In this document: piece after piece, positions 1 through 5,914 of the stretch
Numbering within the stretch: the first letter of the stretch is position 1
Layout of the letters: each line of letters begins with the position of its first letter
Source: EC70 sp018675395
Lineage (GTDB): Bacteria > Verrucomicrobiota > Verrucomicrobiia > Verrucomicrobiales > DEV007
Assembly: GCA_018675395.1 (NCBI GenBank)
Contig: JABGYE010000095.1
Coordinates: 1 to 5,914, forward strand
Reading direction: 5' to 3'
DNA length: 5,914 nucleotides
Program-made: the position numbers and the translations under genes
The notes under the pieces: model-generated
The model's input: only the letters and a program-made list of their open reading frames with translations
The model's database searches: none
What the model was told of the DNA's origin: nothing

Positions 1-765
1 ATATTTATCCATCTCCTCCGAAGTCATAGGCCTGACAATGTCTCCATTGAATCCATATTCGCCTCGAGAAAAAGGTTCAGGTTCAGGTTCAGGTTCAGGT
101 TCAGGTTCAAAAGGAACATCAACTGGTTCTGGATCCTCCGGTGGATTTATCTCTTCCTTATTATCATCTTCTCTATTAATAGGAGATGATTCCTTTGGTT
201 TGGGCGGCCTCTTAAACTCTTCTCTGTATTGGCGTAATTTGAGAGCTTTTTCAAGCTGATCTGATTTTGTTAACTCGAGTTGCAATTCAGCAAGGCTTCG
301 ATCTGTTGCATAAAGAGCTTCGCCATCTCTACTCCTCTTTAAATTATTTACTCTAAATACGAATTGATCATACTGAGATCTCATTTTCCTCACATAATCA
401 GGAGCCGCCTCTATGTCCTTAGATTTTCTGGTATCATTTGCTTTAATCCTACCAATTTCACCTTCCAAAGCATTAATGGCTCTGACAGCTCCAATCTTAA
501 CCATTCTTTCCTTAGCCACACCGAGAGCATCTGAATATTTGTCATTCAATTTAGACATATAACCAATGTGCTTTTCCTCATTAGCCGTGAGAGCAATTTC
601 ATATTTCTTTAATGGCTCAAGTTGCTCCTCTGAAAGAAAATCGGGGATGTCTGGCTGCCCCTCTACTACACTAAAAAGCTGCCCCATCAAGATAAGGAAC
701 AGGTTCATTATGACTAAAAAATACGAACCTAACTTCACTCGATAGAATTTGTTTTTTATTACCAT
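1..765 (-). CDS. Exported helical protein with Pro/Glu linker, function unknown (partial, C-terminus beyond left edge)
   Basis: The frame is open for 255 codons from ATG at 765 to the left edge, so the C-terminus is missing. Residues 1-36 look like a signal peptide: a basic start (K4, K6, R9, K11), a hydrophobic core at about 12-34, and possible cleavage after VEG36. A later ATG (residue 20, at 708) would lose the basic region, and a TAA lies 15 nt upstream of the chosen ATG, so 765 is preferred. Residues 45-107 and 128-184 are predicted helical and resemble each other at an offset of about 77 (K90/K167, G92/D169, V94/L171, L100/L177). Residues 186-232 form a charged Pro-rich linker ending in six Glu-Pro pairs; what follows may begin another domain. 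The helical motif reminds me of exported Verrucomicrobiota proteins with the pattern G-D-L-x-x-A-L-x-x-R, but this is from memory. It probably acts in the periplasm or outside the cell. It lies 133 bp beyond the pump gene and may have its own promoter. No enzymatic motif is visible. Confidence 0.85.
   Translation of the reverse strand, partial: MVIKNKFYRVKLGSYFLVIMNLFLILMGQLFSVVEGQPDIPDFLSEEQLEPLKKYEIALTANEEKHIGYMSKLNDKYSDALGVAKERMVKIGAVRAINALEGEIGRIKANDTRKSKDIEAAPDYVRKMRSQYDQFVFRVNNLKRSRDGEALYATDRSLAELQLELTKSDQLEKALKLRQYREEFKRPPKPKESSPINREDDNKEEINPPEDPEPVDVPFEPEPEPEPEPEPFSRGEYGFNGDIVRPMTSEEMDKY
73..109 (-). repeat. Hexanucleotide tandem repeat encoding (Glu-Pro)6
   Basis: Six perfect copies of aggttc on the plus strand (gaacct on the coding strand) cover 73-108, with one further matching base at 109. 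They encode residues 220-231 of the left-hand protein as six Glu-Pro pairs, flanked by Phe on both sides. All copies use the same codons, GAA and CCT, which points to recent expansion by slippage. A unit of six bases means that gain or loss of copies keeps the frame and changes only linker length. Confidence 0.95.
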
Positions 766-806
766 TAGTGATTTTTTATATTATTCCTACTAACCAAATA
801 GCGTTC

Positions 807-837
807 ATTATAAAGATTTTGTCTATAATTAAGACAA
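807..837 (-). promoter_or_regulatory. Candidate promoter for the left-hand exported protein gene
   Basis: On the minus strand a perfect TATAAT (807-812) lies 19 nt downstream of TTGTCT (832-837), which matches 4 of 6 bases of a sigma-70 -35 box. Transcription would start near position 800, giving a 5' leader of about 35 nt before the ATG at 765. The spacing is slightly long and the region is very AT-rich, so chance matches are likely. It lies in the only sizeable intergenic gap and points towards a gene, which supports it. Confidence 0.4.
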
Positions 838-839
838 AA
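817..839. repeat. Perfect 8-bp inverted repeat, possible operator or weak terminator
   Basis: TTTTGTCT (817-824) and AGACAAAA (832-839) are perfect reverse complements around a 7-nt centre. A further TTTTTGTC at 873-880 repeats the half-site. The dyad covers the candidate -35 box and the spacer of the predicted promoter, as an operator would. As a terminator after the pump gene it would be poor: the stem is AT-rich and the minus-strand sequence after it (TCTTTATAATG) has no clear T-run. No regulator gene is in view. Confidence 0.4.
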
Positions 840-898
840 ATTATTTCTATTAATTAGGCTCTATAACCAAAGTTTTTGTCATTAAATTCACAATTCAA

Positions 899-3800
899 CT
901 AATCATCATTATATCTCTTCAAATCAGCAGCATCTAATCGACGCTTTTCCTCCCACCTTTTAATTTTCTCAGGCTTTATAATTAAAATCTTAAAATCCTC
1001 AAGGACTAAATATATAGATGGCACAAGAATAAGTGTAATTGCTGTAGCAAACAAAATTCCAAAACCAAGAGAAATAGCCATCGGTATTAGAAATTTTGCC
1101 TGCAAATCTGTCTCAAAAAGCATGGGACTCAATCCCGCGAAAGTTGTCAGTGACGTTAATATGATAGGGCGAAATCTAGCCGCTCCAGCTTCCCATGCGG
1201 CAGCAATCAGCGACTCACCCTTTATCCTATGACGATTAACATAATCGACAAGGACCAAACTATCATTTACCACTACGCCTGAAAGAGCAACAATACCACA
1301 CATCGACATTATACTCATGTTTGCACCCATCAAAATATGCCCTAATATCGAGCCCACAATACCGAATGGGATAACGCTCATTACTATTAGAGGCTGAACA
1401 TAAGATCTTAATGGAATAGCCATCAGGACAAAAACTGCCAACAAAGCAAATATGGAACTAGATCTTAACTCTTCCATGCTTCTCGCCTGATCTTTCTGTT
1501 CCCCATAGAATGCATAATTAATCCCGGGGAACCTTTCTGCTAATTTTGTTAAAGTCTCATTCTCAAGAGTTCTTCTGGCTCGATTAGCATTAGCCTTTGG
1601 GTTCCCCCTATCAATATCAGCAGCAATGCGAACTGCACGGACTCGCTCCGTACGTCTAATAACCGATTTGCTACGCCCCTCATCAAAATTAACCAAAGCT
1701 GACAAAGGAACTTCATTTCCTGTTCTCGTCCTTATCTTAATCTGTTCTACATCCTCCAAGGAAGTACGGTCTCCTTTCGGATAACGCAGCATAACTTTCA
1801 CCTCATCTCTTCCACGCTGCAATCTTTGAACCTCTTCACCATAAAAGCCTTGCCTAAGTTGCATAGCAACATCTGACAAACGTAACCCCATAGATTCCCC
1901 TGCAGGAAGTAATGACTTAAGAACAACCTGACGCTTGCCGAGATTATTCGAATCGCTTATATCAATAATTCCATCAATCCTAGATAAAGAATTTTTAACC
2001 TCTTCGGTCGCCATAATTAATTTGTCCATACCATCGCCTGAAAGCTCCAAATCAATGGCATTGCCTGAACCAGCAGATTGACTTTGAAACGAAATCTCTG
2101 AAGTCCCTGGTATAGGGCCCGTCAGTTTCCGCCACTCAGCAGCTAGCTCCCTAGCGGAAATTGATCTTTCTGATCCCGCTAAAATCTCAAGAGCCACTTC
2201 ACCCAAATTATCTCCAGTCGGAGTAACTGGAGTAAACCCCGTCTTAAAGGGCTGACTGCCAACCGTAGCCAACATATTAATAATTAATGGCCTCCCTGAA
2301 CCATTTGAATACTTTTCATTAAGTTTAATTGCAGCCTTTTCAATACGCTCAACCGCATCTGAAGTTGTTTCAAAAGCAACCCCTTCGACCATCTTAACTT
2401 TTGCTGAAATAATTTCTGCTTCAACTTCAGGAAAAAATTCCCATTTAATTCTCTCCCCTTTTACTAGTCCTATAGCAATAAAAAATAGAGCTACAAAAAT
2501 AGTAATCACCACATACCTTGATCCAAGGGCCAATTTAAGGATTGGTCTATAAAATTTATCAATAAACGTTTCCATTCCCTGAGCCACTTTACGTTGCACT
2601 TTTAATATTGGGTTGCGGCTCCCTTCATTATTAGAAGGCTTTAGCAAAGCAAGGTGAGCAGGAAGAATAAGTTTAGATTGAATTAGAGAAAAAAGCAGAG
2701 TAGGGATCACAATCCACGGAATGTTTCTCCAGATCTTTCCGCTAACACCACTAATTCCTAGCATTGGAGTAAATGCAACTGCAGTTGTCAAAACACCAAA
2801 AATGACAACTACTCCAACTTCATGAGTTCCTCTCCAAGATGCGTCCCTTGGATCTTCCCCATTCCTAATGCGACGATACACATTTTCACCAACTACAATA
2901 GCATCATCAACTACAATTCCTAACACTAGTATAAATGCAAAGAGGGTAATCATGTTAATCGAAATACCCGTGGTCGGCATCATCCATATAGCTCCAGCAA
3001 AAGAAATAGGAATACCAATAGTTACCAAGGCAGCTAGACTCGGCCGAAGAAATAATGATAAAATAACAAGAACCAATAAGAGGCCCCACAATGCATTCTT
3101 CCTAAGTAAATCAAGGCGGCCCTGAAGATATTGGGAATTGTCATTCCAAATCTCAACATAAACACCTTCCGGAAGTTGGGTGCGAATCTCCTCTAAATAT
3201 CTTCTTGCCGATTCTGCTATCTCCAAAGTGTCTTCATTACCTACCCTATAAATCTGTAAAGCTGCAGCATTCTTACCATTAAAACGACTAATCAGATCAA
3301 CGTCTTCAAATTCATCCAATATCGTCGCAATATCACCTAGGAATACCACTGTCCCGTCAGTCCTAGTAATAACAGGAATCCTCTCAAATTCTTCTGAGCT
3401 GTATCGCTTAGATTCAGCTTTAATGAGTATCTCCCCAGCATCGGTCCTAACTGCTCCACCTGGAAGATCAATTGAAGAAGCCCTAACAGCATCCGCGACT
3501 GCTGCAAAAGTAATCCCATATGCCCTCATCGTATCTTCTGAAAGTTCAATTGAAATTTCATATTTTCGTAAGCCGGAAAGCTCCACCTGACTAACTCCAC
3601 CAGATCCACGAAATGACGAAGTTATTTTGTTAAGCCAGTTACTTGGTTTTGGTGGTTTATATGTCAAGATTCCATCGCGTATCTTTTCTGCGTATCCACG
3701 AAGAGTTCTCTCATCAGTATCGGCCGATATTGCAACAGTCAGAACCTGATTTTTAATCAATACTTCTTCATATAGTGGGGATTCAGTATTCTCTGCAAAA

Positions 3801-4153
3801 TTCTCGATTGCATCAATTCGAGTCTTAATATCATCAAGAACATCTCGAACATTTGATTCGCTAGAAACCTCAACATAAACGACCCCAATTGAATTAGCAG
3901 CTGTGGAGCGCATGATGTCAATCCCCTCAACGTCACGTATTGCCTCCTCAATCGGTATACATATACCTTTCTCTACTTCTTCCGGTGTAGCGCCAGGATA
4001 AGGAACACTGACCGACACAACATCTGTAGAAGTTTCTGGGAATATTTCTTTTTTAAGCTTAACCCAAGTAGTGATGCCTGCGATCAAAATTGCAGCCATA
4101 ATAAAATTGGCAGAAACATTGTTTCTTGAAAACCAGCGGATTAAATTCCTCAT
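899..4153 (-). CDS. RND-family efflux pump permease (inner-membrane proton-driven transporter)
   Basis: This 1084-residue protein is a full-length AcrB-like (ACR_tran) RND permease that exports substrates using the proton gradient. TM1 is at about 14-31, a first periplasmic porter/funnel region at 33-335, TM2-TM6 at about 352-500, TM7 at 546-565, a second periplasmic region at 568-897, and TM8-TM12 at about 899-1051, ending in a charged cytoplasmic tail. TM4 holds the proton-relay pair D416-D417 in GIVVDDAIVVGEN, matching AcrB D407/D408. R995 (RFRPIILTS) and T1003 or T1004 correspond to AcrB R971 and T978. The AcrB Lys940 position is N963 (GVVVNDSLVLVD), a form I recall as usual in this subfamily. 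Residues about 165-185 look like an insertion before the GVSQVELSG strand. The start ATG gives the usual short N-terminal amphipathic helix before TM1, though no Shine-Dalgarno is visible. It follows the adaptor gene by 39 nt and is very likely co-transcribed with it. The substrate is not determinable; drugs, lipids or other amphiphiles are typical of the family. Confidence 0.97.
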   Translation of the reverse strand: MRNLIRWFSRNNVSANFIMAAILIAGITTWVKLKKEIFPETSTDVVSVSVPYPGATPEEVEKGICIPIEEAIRDVEGIDIMRSTAANSIGVVYVEVSSESNVRDVLDDIKTRIDAIENFAENTESPLYEEVLIKNQVLTVAISADTDERTLRGYAEKIRDGILTYKPPKPSNWLNKITSSFRGSGGVSQVELSGLRKYEISIELSEDTMRAYGITFAAVADAVRASSIDLPGGAVRTDAGEILIKAESKRYSSEEFERIPVITRTDGTVVFLGDIATILDEFEDVDLISRFNGKNAAALQIYRVGNEDTLEIAESARRYLEEIRTQLPEGVYVEIWNDNSQYLQGRLDLLRKNALWGLLLVLVILSLFLRPSLAALVTIGIPISFAGAIWMMPTTGISINMITLFAFILVLGIVVDDAIVVGENVYRRIRNGEDPRDASWRGTHEVGVVVIFGVLTTAVAFTPMLGISGVSGKIWRNIPWIVIPTLLFSLIQSKLILPAHLALLKPSNNEGSRNPILKVQRKVAQGMETFIDKFYRPILKLALGSRYVVITIFVALFFIAIGLVKGERIKWEFFPEVEAEIISAKVKMVEGVAFETTSDAVERIEKAAIKLNEKYSNGSGRPLIINMLATVGSQPFKTGFTPVTPTGDNLGEVALEILAGSERSISARELAAEWRKLTGPIPGTSEISFQSQSAGSGNAIDLELSGDGMDKLIMATEEVKNSLSRIDGIIDISDSNNLGKRQVVLKSLLPAGESMGLRLSDVAMQLRQGFYGEEVQRLQRGRDEVKVMLRYPKGDRTSLEDVEQIKIRTRTGNEVPLSALVNFDEGRSKSVIRRTERVRAVRIAADIDRGNPKANANRARRTLENETLTKLAERFPGINYAFYGEQKDQARSMEELRSSSIFALLAVFVLMAIPLRSYVQPLIVMSVIPFGIVGSILGHILMGANMSIMSMCGIVALSGVVVNDSLVLVDYVNRHRIKGESLIAAAWEAGAARFRPIILTSLTTFAGLSPMLFETDLQAKFLIPMAISLGFGILFATAITLILVPSIYLVLEDFKILIIKPEKIKRWEEKRRLDAADLKRYNDD

Positions 4154-4157
4154 CTGA

Positions 4158-4196
4158 TTATTCTTTATATTTCTCAGTCAAATCACCGATGATCAT
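4158..4196 (-). CDS. Possible 12-codon linking mini-ORF between adaptor and pump
   Basis: ATG at 4196 overlaps the adaptor stop codon as ATGA, and the frame reads MIIGDLTEKYKE before TAA at 4158-4160, 4 nt upstream of the pump ATG. It fills the whole intergenic gap. Such a frame could carry terminating ribosomes from the adaptor to the pump start, which has no evident Shine-Dalgarno of its own. A frame this short often occurs by chance, so this is a suggestion only, and no independent peptide function is implied. Confidence 0.25.
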   Translation of the reverse strand: MIIGDLTEKYKE

Positions 4197-5320
4197 TGGG
4201 TCACATTTTTACTGGGATTAACTTCCATTCCGTTAATAACATTTAAAATTGGAGTTGTTGCTATTCTTTCGCCGTTCTCTATACCATTCTTAACAATCAC
4301 TTTATTGCGCTCCGTTCTAATAACTACCACTTCTCTAGAAGAAACTTTATTGTCAGAGCCAACGATAATAATCTTATTTTTCCCGTACAATGCCTTACGC
4401 GGTAAGGCATATACATCCTTTAGTTTTTTCCCACTAATTTTCGCATTAAGAAATAATCCCGAAGAAAGAAACTTATCTCCCTCGACAGCATTAACATTCG
4501 CAACAAAAAAGACTGACTGACTGGACTGGTCTACTTGACCTTCAGTTCTTAGCAACTCTCCTCTCCATTTATAAACCACACCTGCAATTTTAGCTTCAAG
4601 CGTTAACGGAGCTCCCGCTATAACATCTATAAAAGCATAATCTTCTAGGGAAACAGGTAACCTTAATTCGAAATCATTGGCACTGTCTACCGCCGTAGCA
4701 GCTGATCCCGCAGCCAAAGTCGAACCTAATTCAACTAATGACTCCCTAATTTGACATTTATAAGGGCTGCGAATCTTAGTCCGATCAAGATCGCGTGCCG
4801 CTTTTTCAAATCCAGCCTTAGCAGAAACAACTTTTGCTAGAGCGCTTTGCATTTGTGGCTTCCTAAGAACAAGATCATTAGGGGTCCCATCACCACCAAG
4901 AGCCTTCCAATCAATTAGCGCTTGTTTTGCGAGAGCGCTTTCCTTTTCCAGAGCCAGCTTCGCATCAGCTAAAACTGAAGCCGCTTGGAATTCAATCGCT
5001 TCATAATCTGCCATATCAATCTCCAAAATAATTTCTCCTTTATCAAAATATTCACCCACTTCAAATTTTGGAGACACTGCAACTACTTTACCGGCAACCT
5101 CAGCTGCAAGGATGGTAGAACGTTTTGGTTTAGTAACTCCCTGAGATTTTATTATGACATCATAATCTGAAACTTCAGCCTCCCATATATCAACTGTGGG
5201 AATGTACCTAATACGTTCTTTAATTTCCGCAACGGGCTTTGTCAAAACGAGACCAAAATAGACGAACGCAGCGATCGTTCCTATAATTATAATCAGTATT
5301 ATTTGAGCCGATTTTTTCAT
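4193..5320 (-). CDS. RND efflux periplasmic adaptor subunit (membrane fusion protein, HlyD/AcrA type)
   Basis: This 375-residue protein, a normal length for the family, bridges the pump and the outer-membrane channel. Residues 5-27 are a single N-terminal hydrophobic segment after two lysines and no lipobox cysteine is present, so it is probably membrane-anchored rather than a lipoprotein. The first lipoyl half is at about 67-102 (AAEVAGKVVAV, then VGEYFDKGEII). An alpha-helical hairpin covers 105-180, with the second lipoyl half at 181-205 (TKIRSPY). The beta-barrel is at about 216-296 (FELRLPV, GELLRTEGQVD) and the membrane-proximal domain at 300-370 (ALPRKALYG, NGIENGERI). The second lipoyl half reads SPYKCQI where the family usually has APFDGxV, putting the only cysteine of the protein, C189, at the normal Gly. 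The ATG lies 3 nt after the channel stop codon, which suggests translational coupling. The strong match to adaptors paired with this type of RND pump makes the assignment secure; the substrate is unknown. Confidence 0.95.
   Translation of the reverse strand: MKKSAQIILIIIIGTIAAFVYFGLVLTKPVAEIKERIRYIPTVDIWEAEVSDYDVIIKSQGVTKPKRSTILAAEVAGKVVAVSPKFEVGEYFDKGEIILEIDMADYEAIEFQAASVLADAKLALEKESALAKQALIDWKALGGDGTPNDLVLRKPQMQSALAKVVSAKAGFEKAARDLDRTKIRSPYKCQIRESLVELGSTLAAGSAATAVDSANDFELRLPVSLEDYAFIDVIAGAPLTLEAKIAGVVYKWRGELLRTEGQVDQSSQSVFFVANVNAVEGDKFLSSGLFLNAKISGKKLKDVYALPRKALYGKNKIIIVGSDNKVSSREVVVIRTERNKVIVKNGIENGERIATTPILNVINGMEVNPSKNVTQ
4390..4410. repeat. Perfect 9-bp inverted repeat inside the adaptor gene
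   Basis: ATGCCTTAC (4390-4398) and GTAAGGCAT (4402-4410) pair perfectly around a 3-nt loop. The dyad lies in the codons for ALPRKA (residues 305-310), a conserved motif of the membrane-proximal domain. The mRNA could form a compact hairpin here. No T-run follows on the coding strand, so it is not a Rho-independent terminator. Confidence 0.6.
4832..4943 (-). repeat. Pair of 19-bp near-identical direct repeats in the adaptor hairpin
   Basis: The 19-bp stretches at 4832-4850 and 4925-4943 match at 17 positions and share the core agagcgcttt. They encode the repeated peptide SALAK at residues 128-132 and 159-163, an offset of 31 codons, one in each arm of the predicted coiled-coil hairpin. This may be an old internal duplication or simply convergent heptad codons. 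Confidence 0.5.
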
Positions 5321-5323
5321 GGT

Positions 5324-5914
5324 TTATTTTTTAATATTACCACCCAGTGTTAAATGTAGATTAATACGATTCTCTAACCTGATTCGACGCATCTCAAGAA
5401 CTTGTGAGCTAACACTTAACATTTGCCTCTGAGTTAAAAGTAAATTTGTTGAAGTTCCAATGCCTCCCCGGTATTCCTCAACAGAGCGTTTATACGCTTC
5501 AATAAGATTATCTTCAGCAAGCACCAAAGCATTCCACCTATTTCTTAAAATAACCTCATTATCAAGACAAGTCTCAACTTCACGCAACGCTTCTAACACT
5601 TCACTCTGATAATCTATATATGCTTCAGTTTTCATTATCTGACGAAGTTTCACATTAGCTAAAACTTCGCCAGCTCTAAAAAATTGCTGACCTGCTTGAC
5701 CACCAATATTCCATACACCAAATGCTGAGTCAGTCAGGTCTCTTAATTTTTCACTCGTTGTGCCTCGGCTACCGGTAAGAGAAATTTGTGGAAAAAGAGC
5801 TAACTTAGCCTCTTTAATGCGTCTGTCCGCAGCTGCCAACCGGCGCTCAGCTGCGATTATATCGGTACGTCGATTTAATAAATCAGAAGGAATGCCTGGG
5901 GGAGGCGGGGGCGG
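5324..5914 (-). CDS. Outer-membrane efflux channel, OprM/NodT (TolC-like) family, C-terminal part
   Basis: The frame is open from the right edge to TAA at 5324-5326, giving 196 residues. Family members usually have about 450-500, so roughly the N-terminal 60% is outside the window. The protein would form the trimeric outer-membrane barrel and periplasmic tunnel that receives substrate from the pump. The diagnostic stretch is near the edge: PSDLLNRR, AAERRLAAA and EAKLALFPQISLTGS correspond to the family's PSDLLxRRPDI and FPxISLTGS motifs. Further matches are EALREVE and the final EYRGGIGT, TQRQML and LHLTLGGN segments of the last helices. The usual Pro in RRPDI is Thr here (visible residue 17, codon at 5864-5866). 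A TTG at 5837-5839 is not the start, because the conserved motif continues upstream of it. It is the first of the three efflux genes visible and ends 3 nt before the adaptor ATG. The lipoprotein signal expected for this family cannot be seen. Confidence 0.95.
   Translation of the reverse strand, partial: PPPPPPGIPSDLLNRRTDIIAAERRLAAADRRIKEAKLALFPQISLTGSRGTTSEKLRDLTDSAFGVWNIGGQAGQQFFRAGEVLANVKLRQIMKTEAYIDYQSEVLEALREVETCLDNEVILRNRWNALVLAEDNLIEAYKRSVEEYRGGIGTSTNLLLTQRQMLSVSSQVLEMRRIRLENRINLHLTLGGNIKK
5897..5914 (-). other. C-rich run encoding at least six consecutive prolines in the channel gene
   Basis: The first six visible codons (CCG, CCC, CCG, CCT, CCC, CCA) all encode Pro, directly before the GIPSDLL motif. 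The run may continue beyond the right edge. On the plus (template) strand this is four G-runs of 5, 2, 5 and 2 bases separated by single bases (5898-5914), a local GC island in otherwise AT-rich DNA. Proline in this region is usual for the family, but six in a row is more than I expect. Confidence 0.8.

Noticed and set aside
38..259. Plus-strand open frame encoding a Ser-Gly repeat peptide
   Set aside because: It is the antisense shadow of the Glu-Pro linker; the minus strand carries a 255-codon frame with a signal peptide and consistent helical composition.
817..839. Dyad after the pump gene as a Rho-independent terminator
   Set aside because: The stem is AT-rich and no clear U-tract follows on the minus strand; an operator-like or chance dyad is more plausible.
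2212..2232. 7-bp inverted repeat CTCCAGT/ACTGGAG in the pump gene
   Set aside because: It is short, internal to coding sequence, without a T-run, and expected by chance in several kilobases.
2868..3125. Plus-strand open frame of 85 codons
   Set aside because: It lies wholly antisense to conserved TM2-TM4 codons of the RND pump and has no recognisable domain.
3337..3951. Two short minus-strand frames (3337-3519 and 3757-3951) within the pump gene
   Set aside because: They overlap the conserved pump coding sequence in another frame and resemble no family.
4305..5170. Two plus-strand frames (4305-4520 and 4985-5170) opposite the adaptor gene
   Set aside because: Both are antisense to conserved adaptor domains and show no family resemblance.
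5837..5839. TTG as start of the outer-membrane channel gene
   Set aside because: The family motif PSDLLNRR...AAERR reads in frame upstream of it to the window edge, so it is an internal Leu codon.

Overview
The window is AT-rich, gene-dense bacterial DNA in which every supported gene lies on the minus strand. Read in the direction of transcription (right to left) it holds the end of an outer-membrane efflux channel gene (OprM/NodT type, 5' end beyond the right edge), a periplasmic adaptor (membrane fusion protein), a full-length RND inner-membrane pump, a 133-bp intergenic gap, and the start of an exported helical protein that runs off the left edge.

The first three genes form one tripartite efflux operon. 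Channel and adaptor are 3 nt apart, and adaptor and pump are 39 nt apart. That short gap is filled by a possible 12-codon reading frame whose ATG overlaps the adaptor stop (ATGA) and which stops 4 nt before the pump ATG. The pump uses the proton gradient. The adaptor joins it to the outer-membrane channel, so substrate leaves the cell in one step. The pump keeps the paired aspartates of TM4 but has Asn where AcrB has its TM10 lysine, as I recall for the wider RND subfamily it resembles. It also has an apparent extra segment of about 20 residues in its first porter region. The substrate cannot be read from sequence, and no regulator lies in the window.

The left gene encodes a signal peptide, two similar helical segments about 77 residues apart, and a Pro/Glu linker with six Glu-Pro pairs encoded by a perfect hexanucleotide tandem repeat. 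The helical motif (Lys, Gly/Asp, then an Ala/Leu/Arg-rich helix) resembles exported proteins I associate with Verrucomicrobiota and relatives. With the Gram-negative envelope genes and low GC this suggests, without proving, an AT-rich member of that group. A promoter-like pair and a perfect dyad lie in the gap upstream, so this gene may be transcribed separately.

There is no sign of an RNA gene, CRISPR array, insertion sequence, phage gene or defence system. No new biological system is evident. The less ordinary points are the slippage-prone repeat, the dyad over the candidate promoter, the possible coupling mini-ORF, the pump insertion and the polyproline start of the visible channel fragment.
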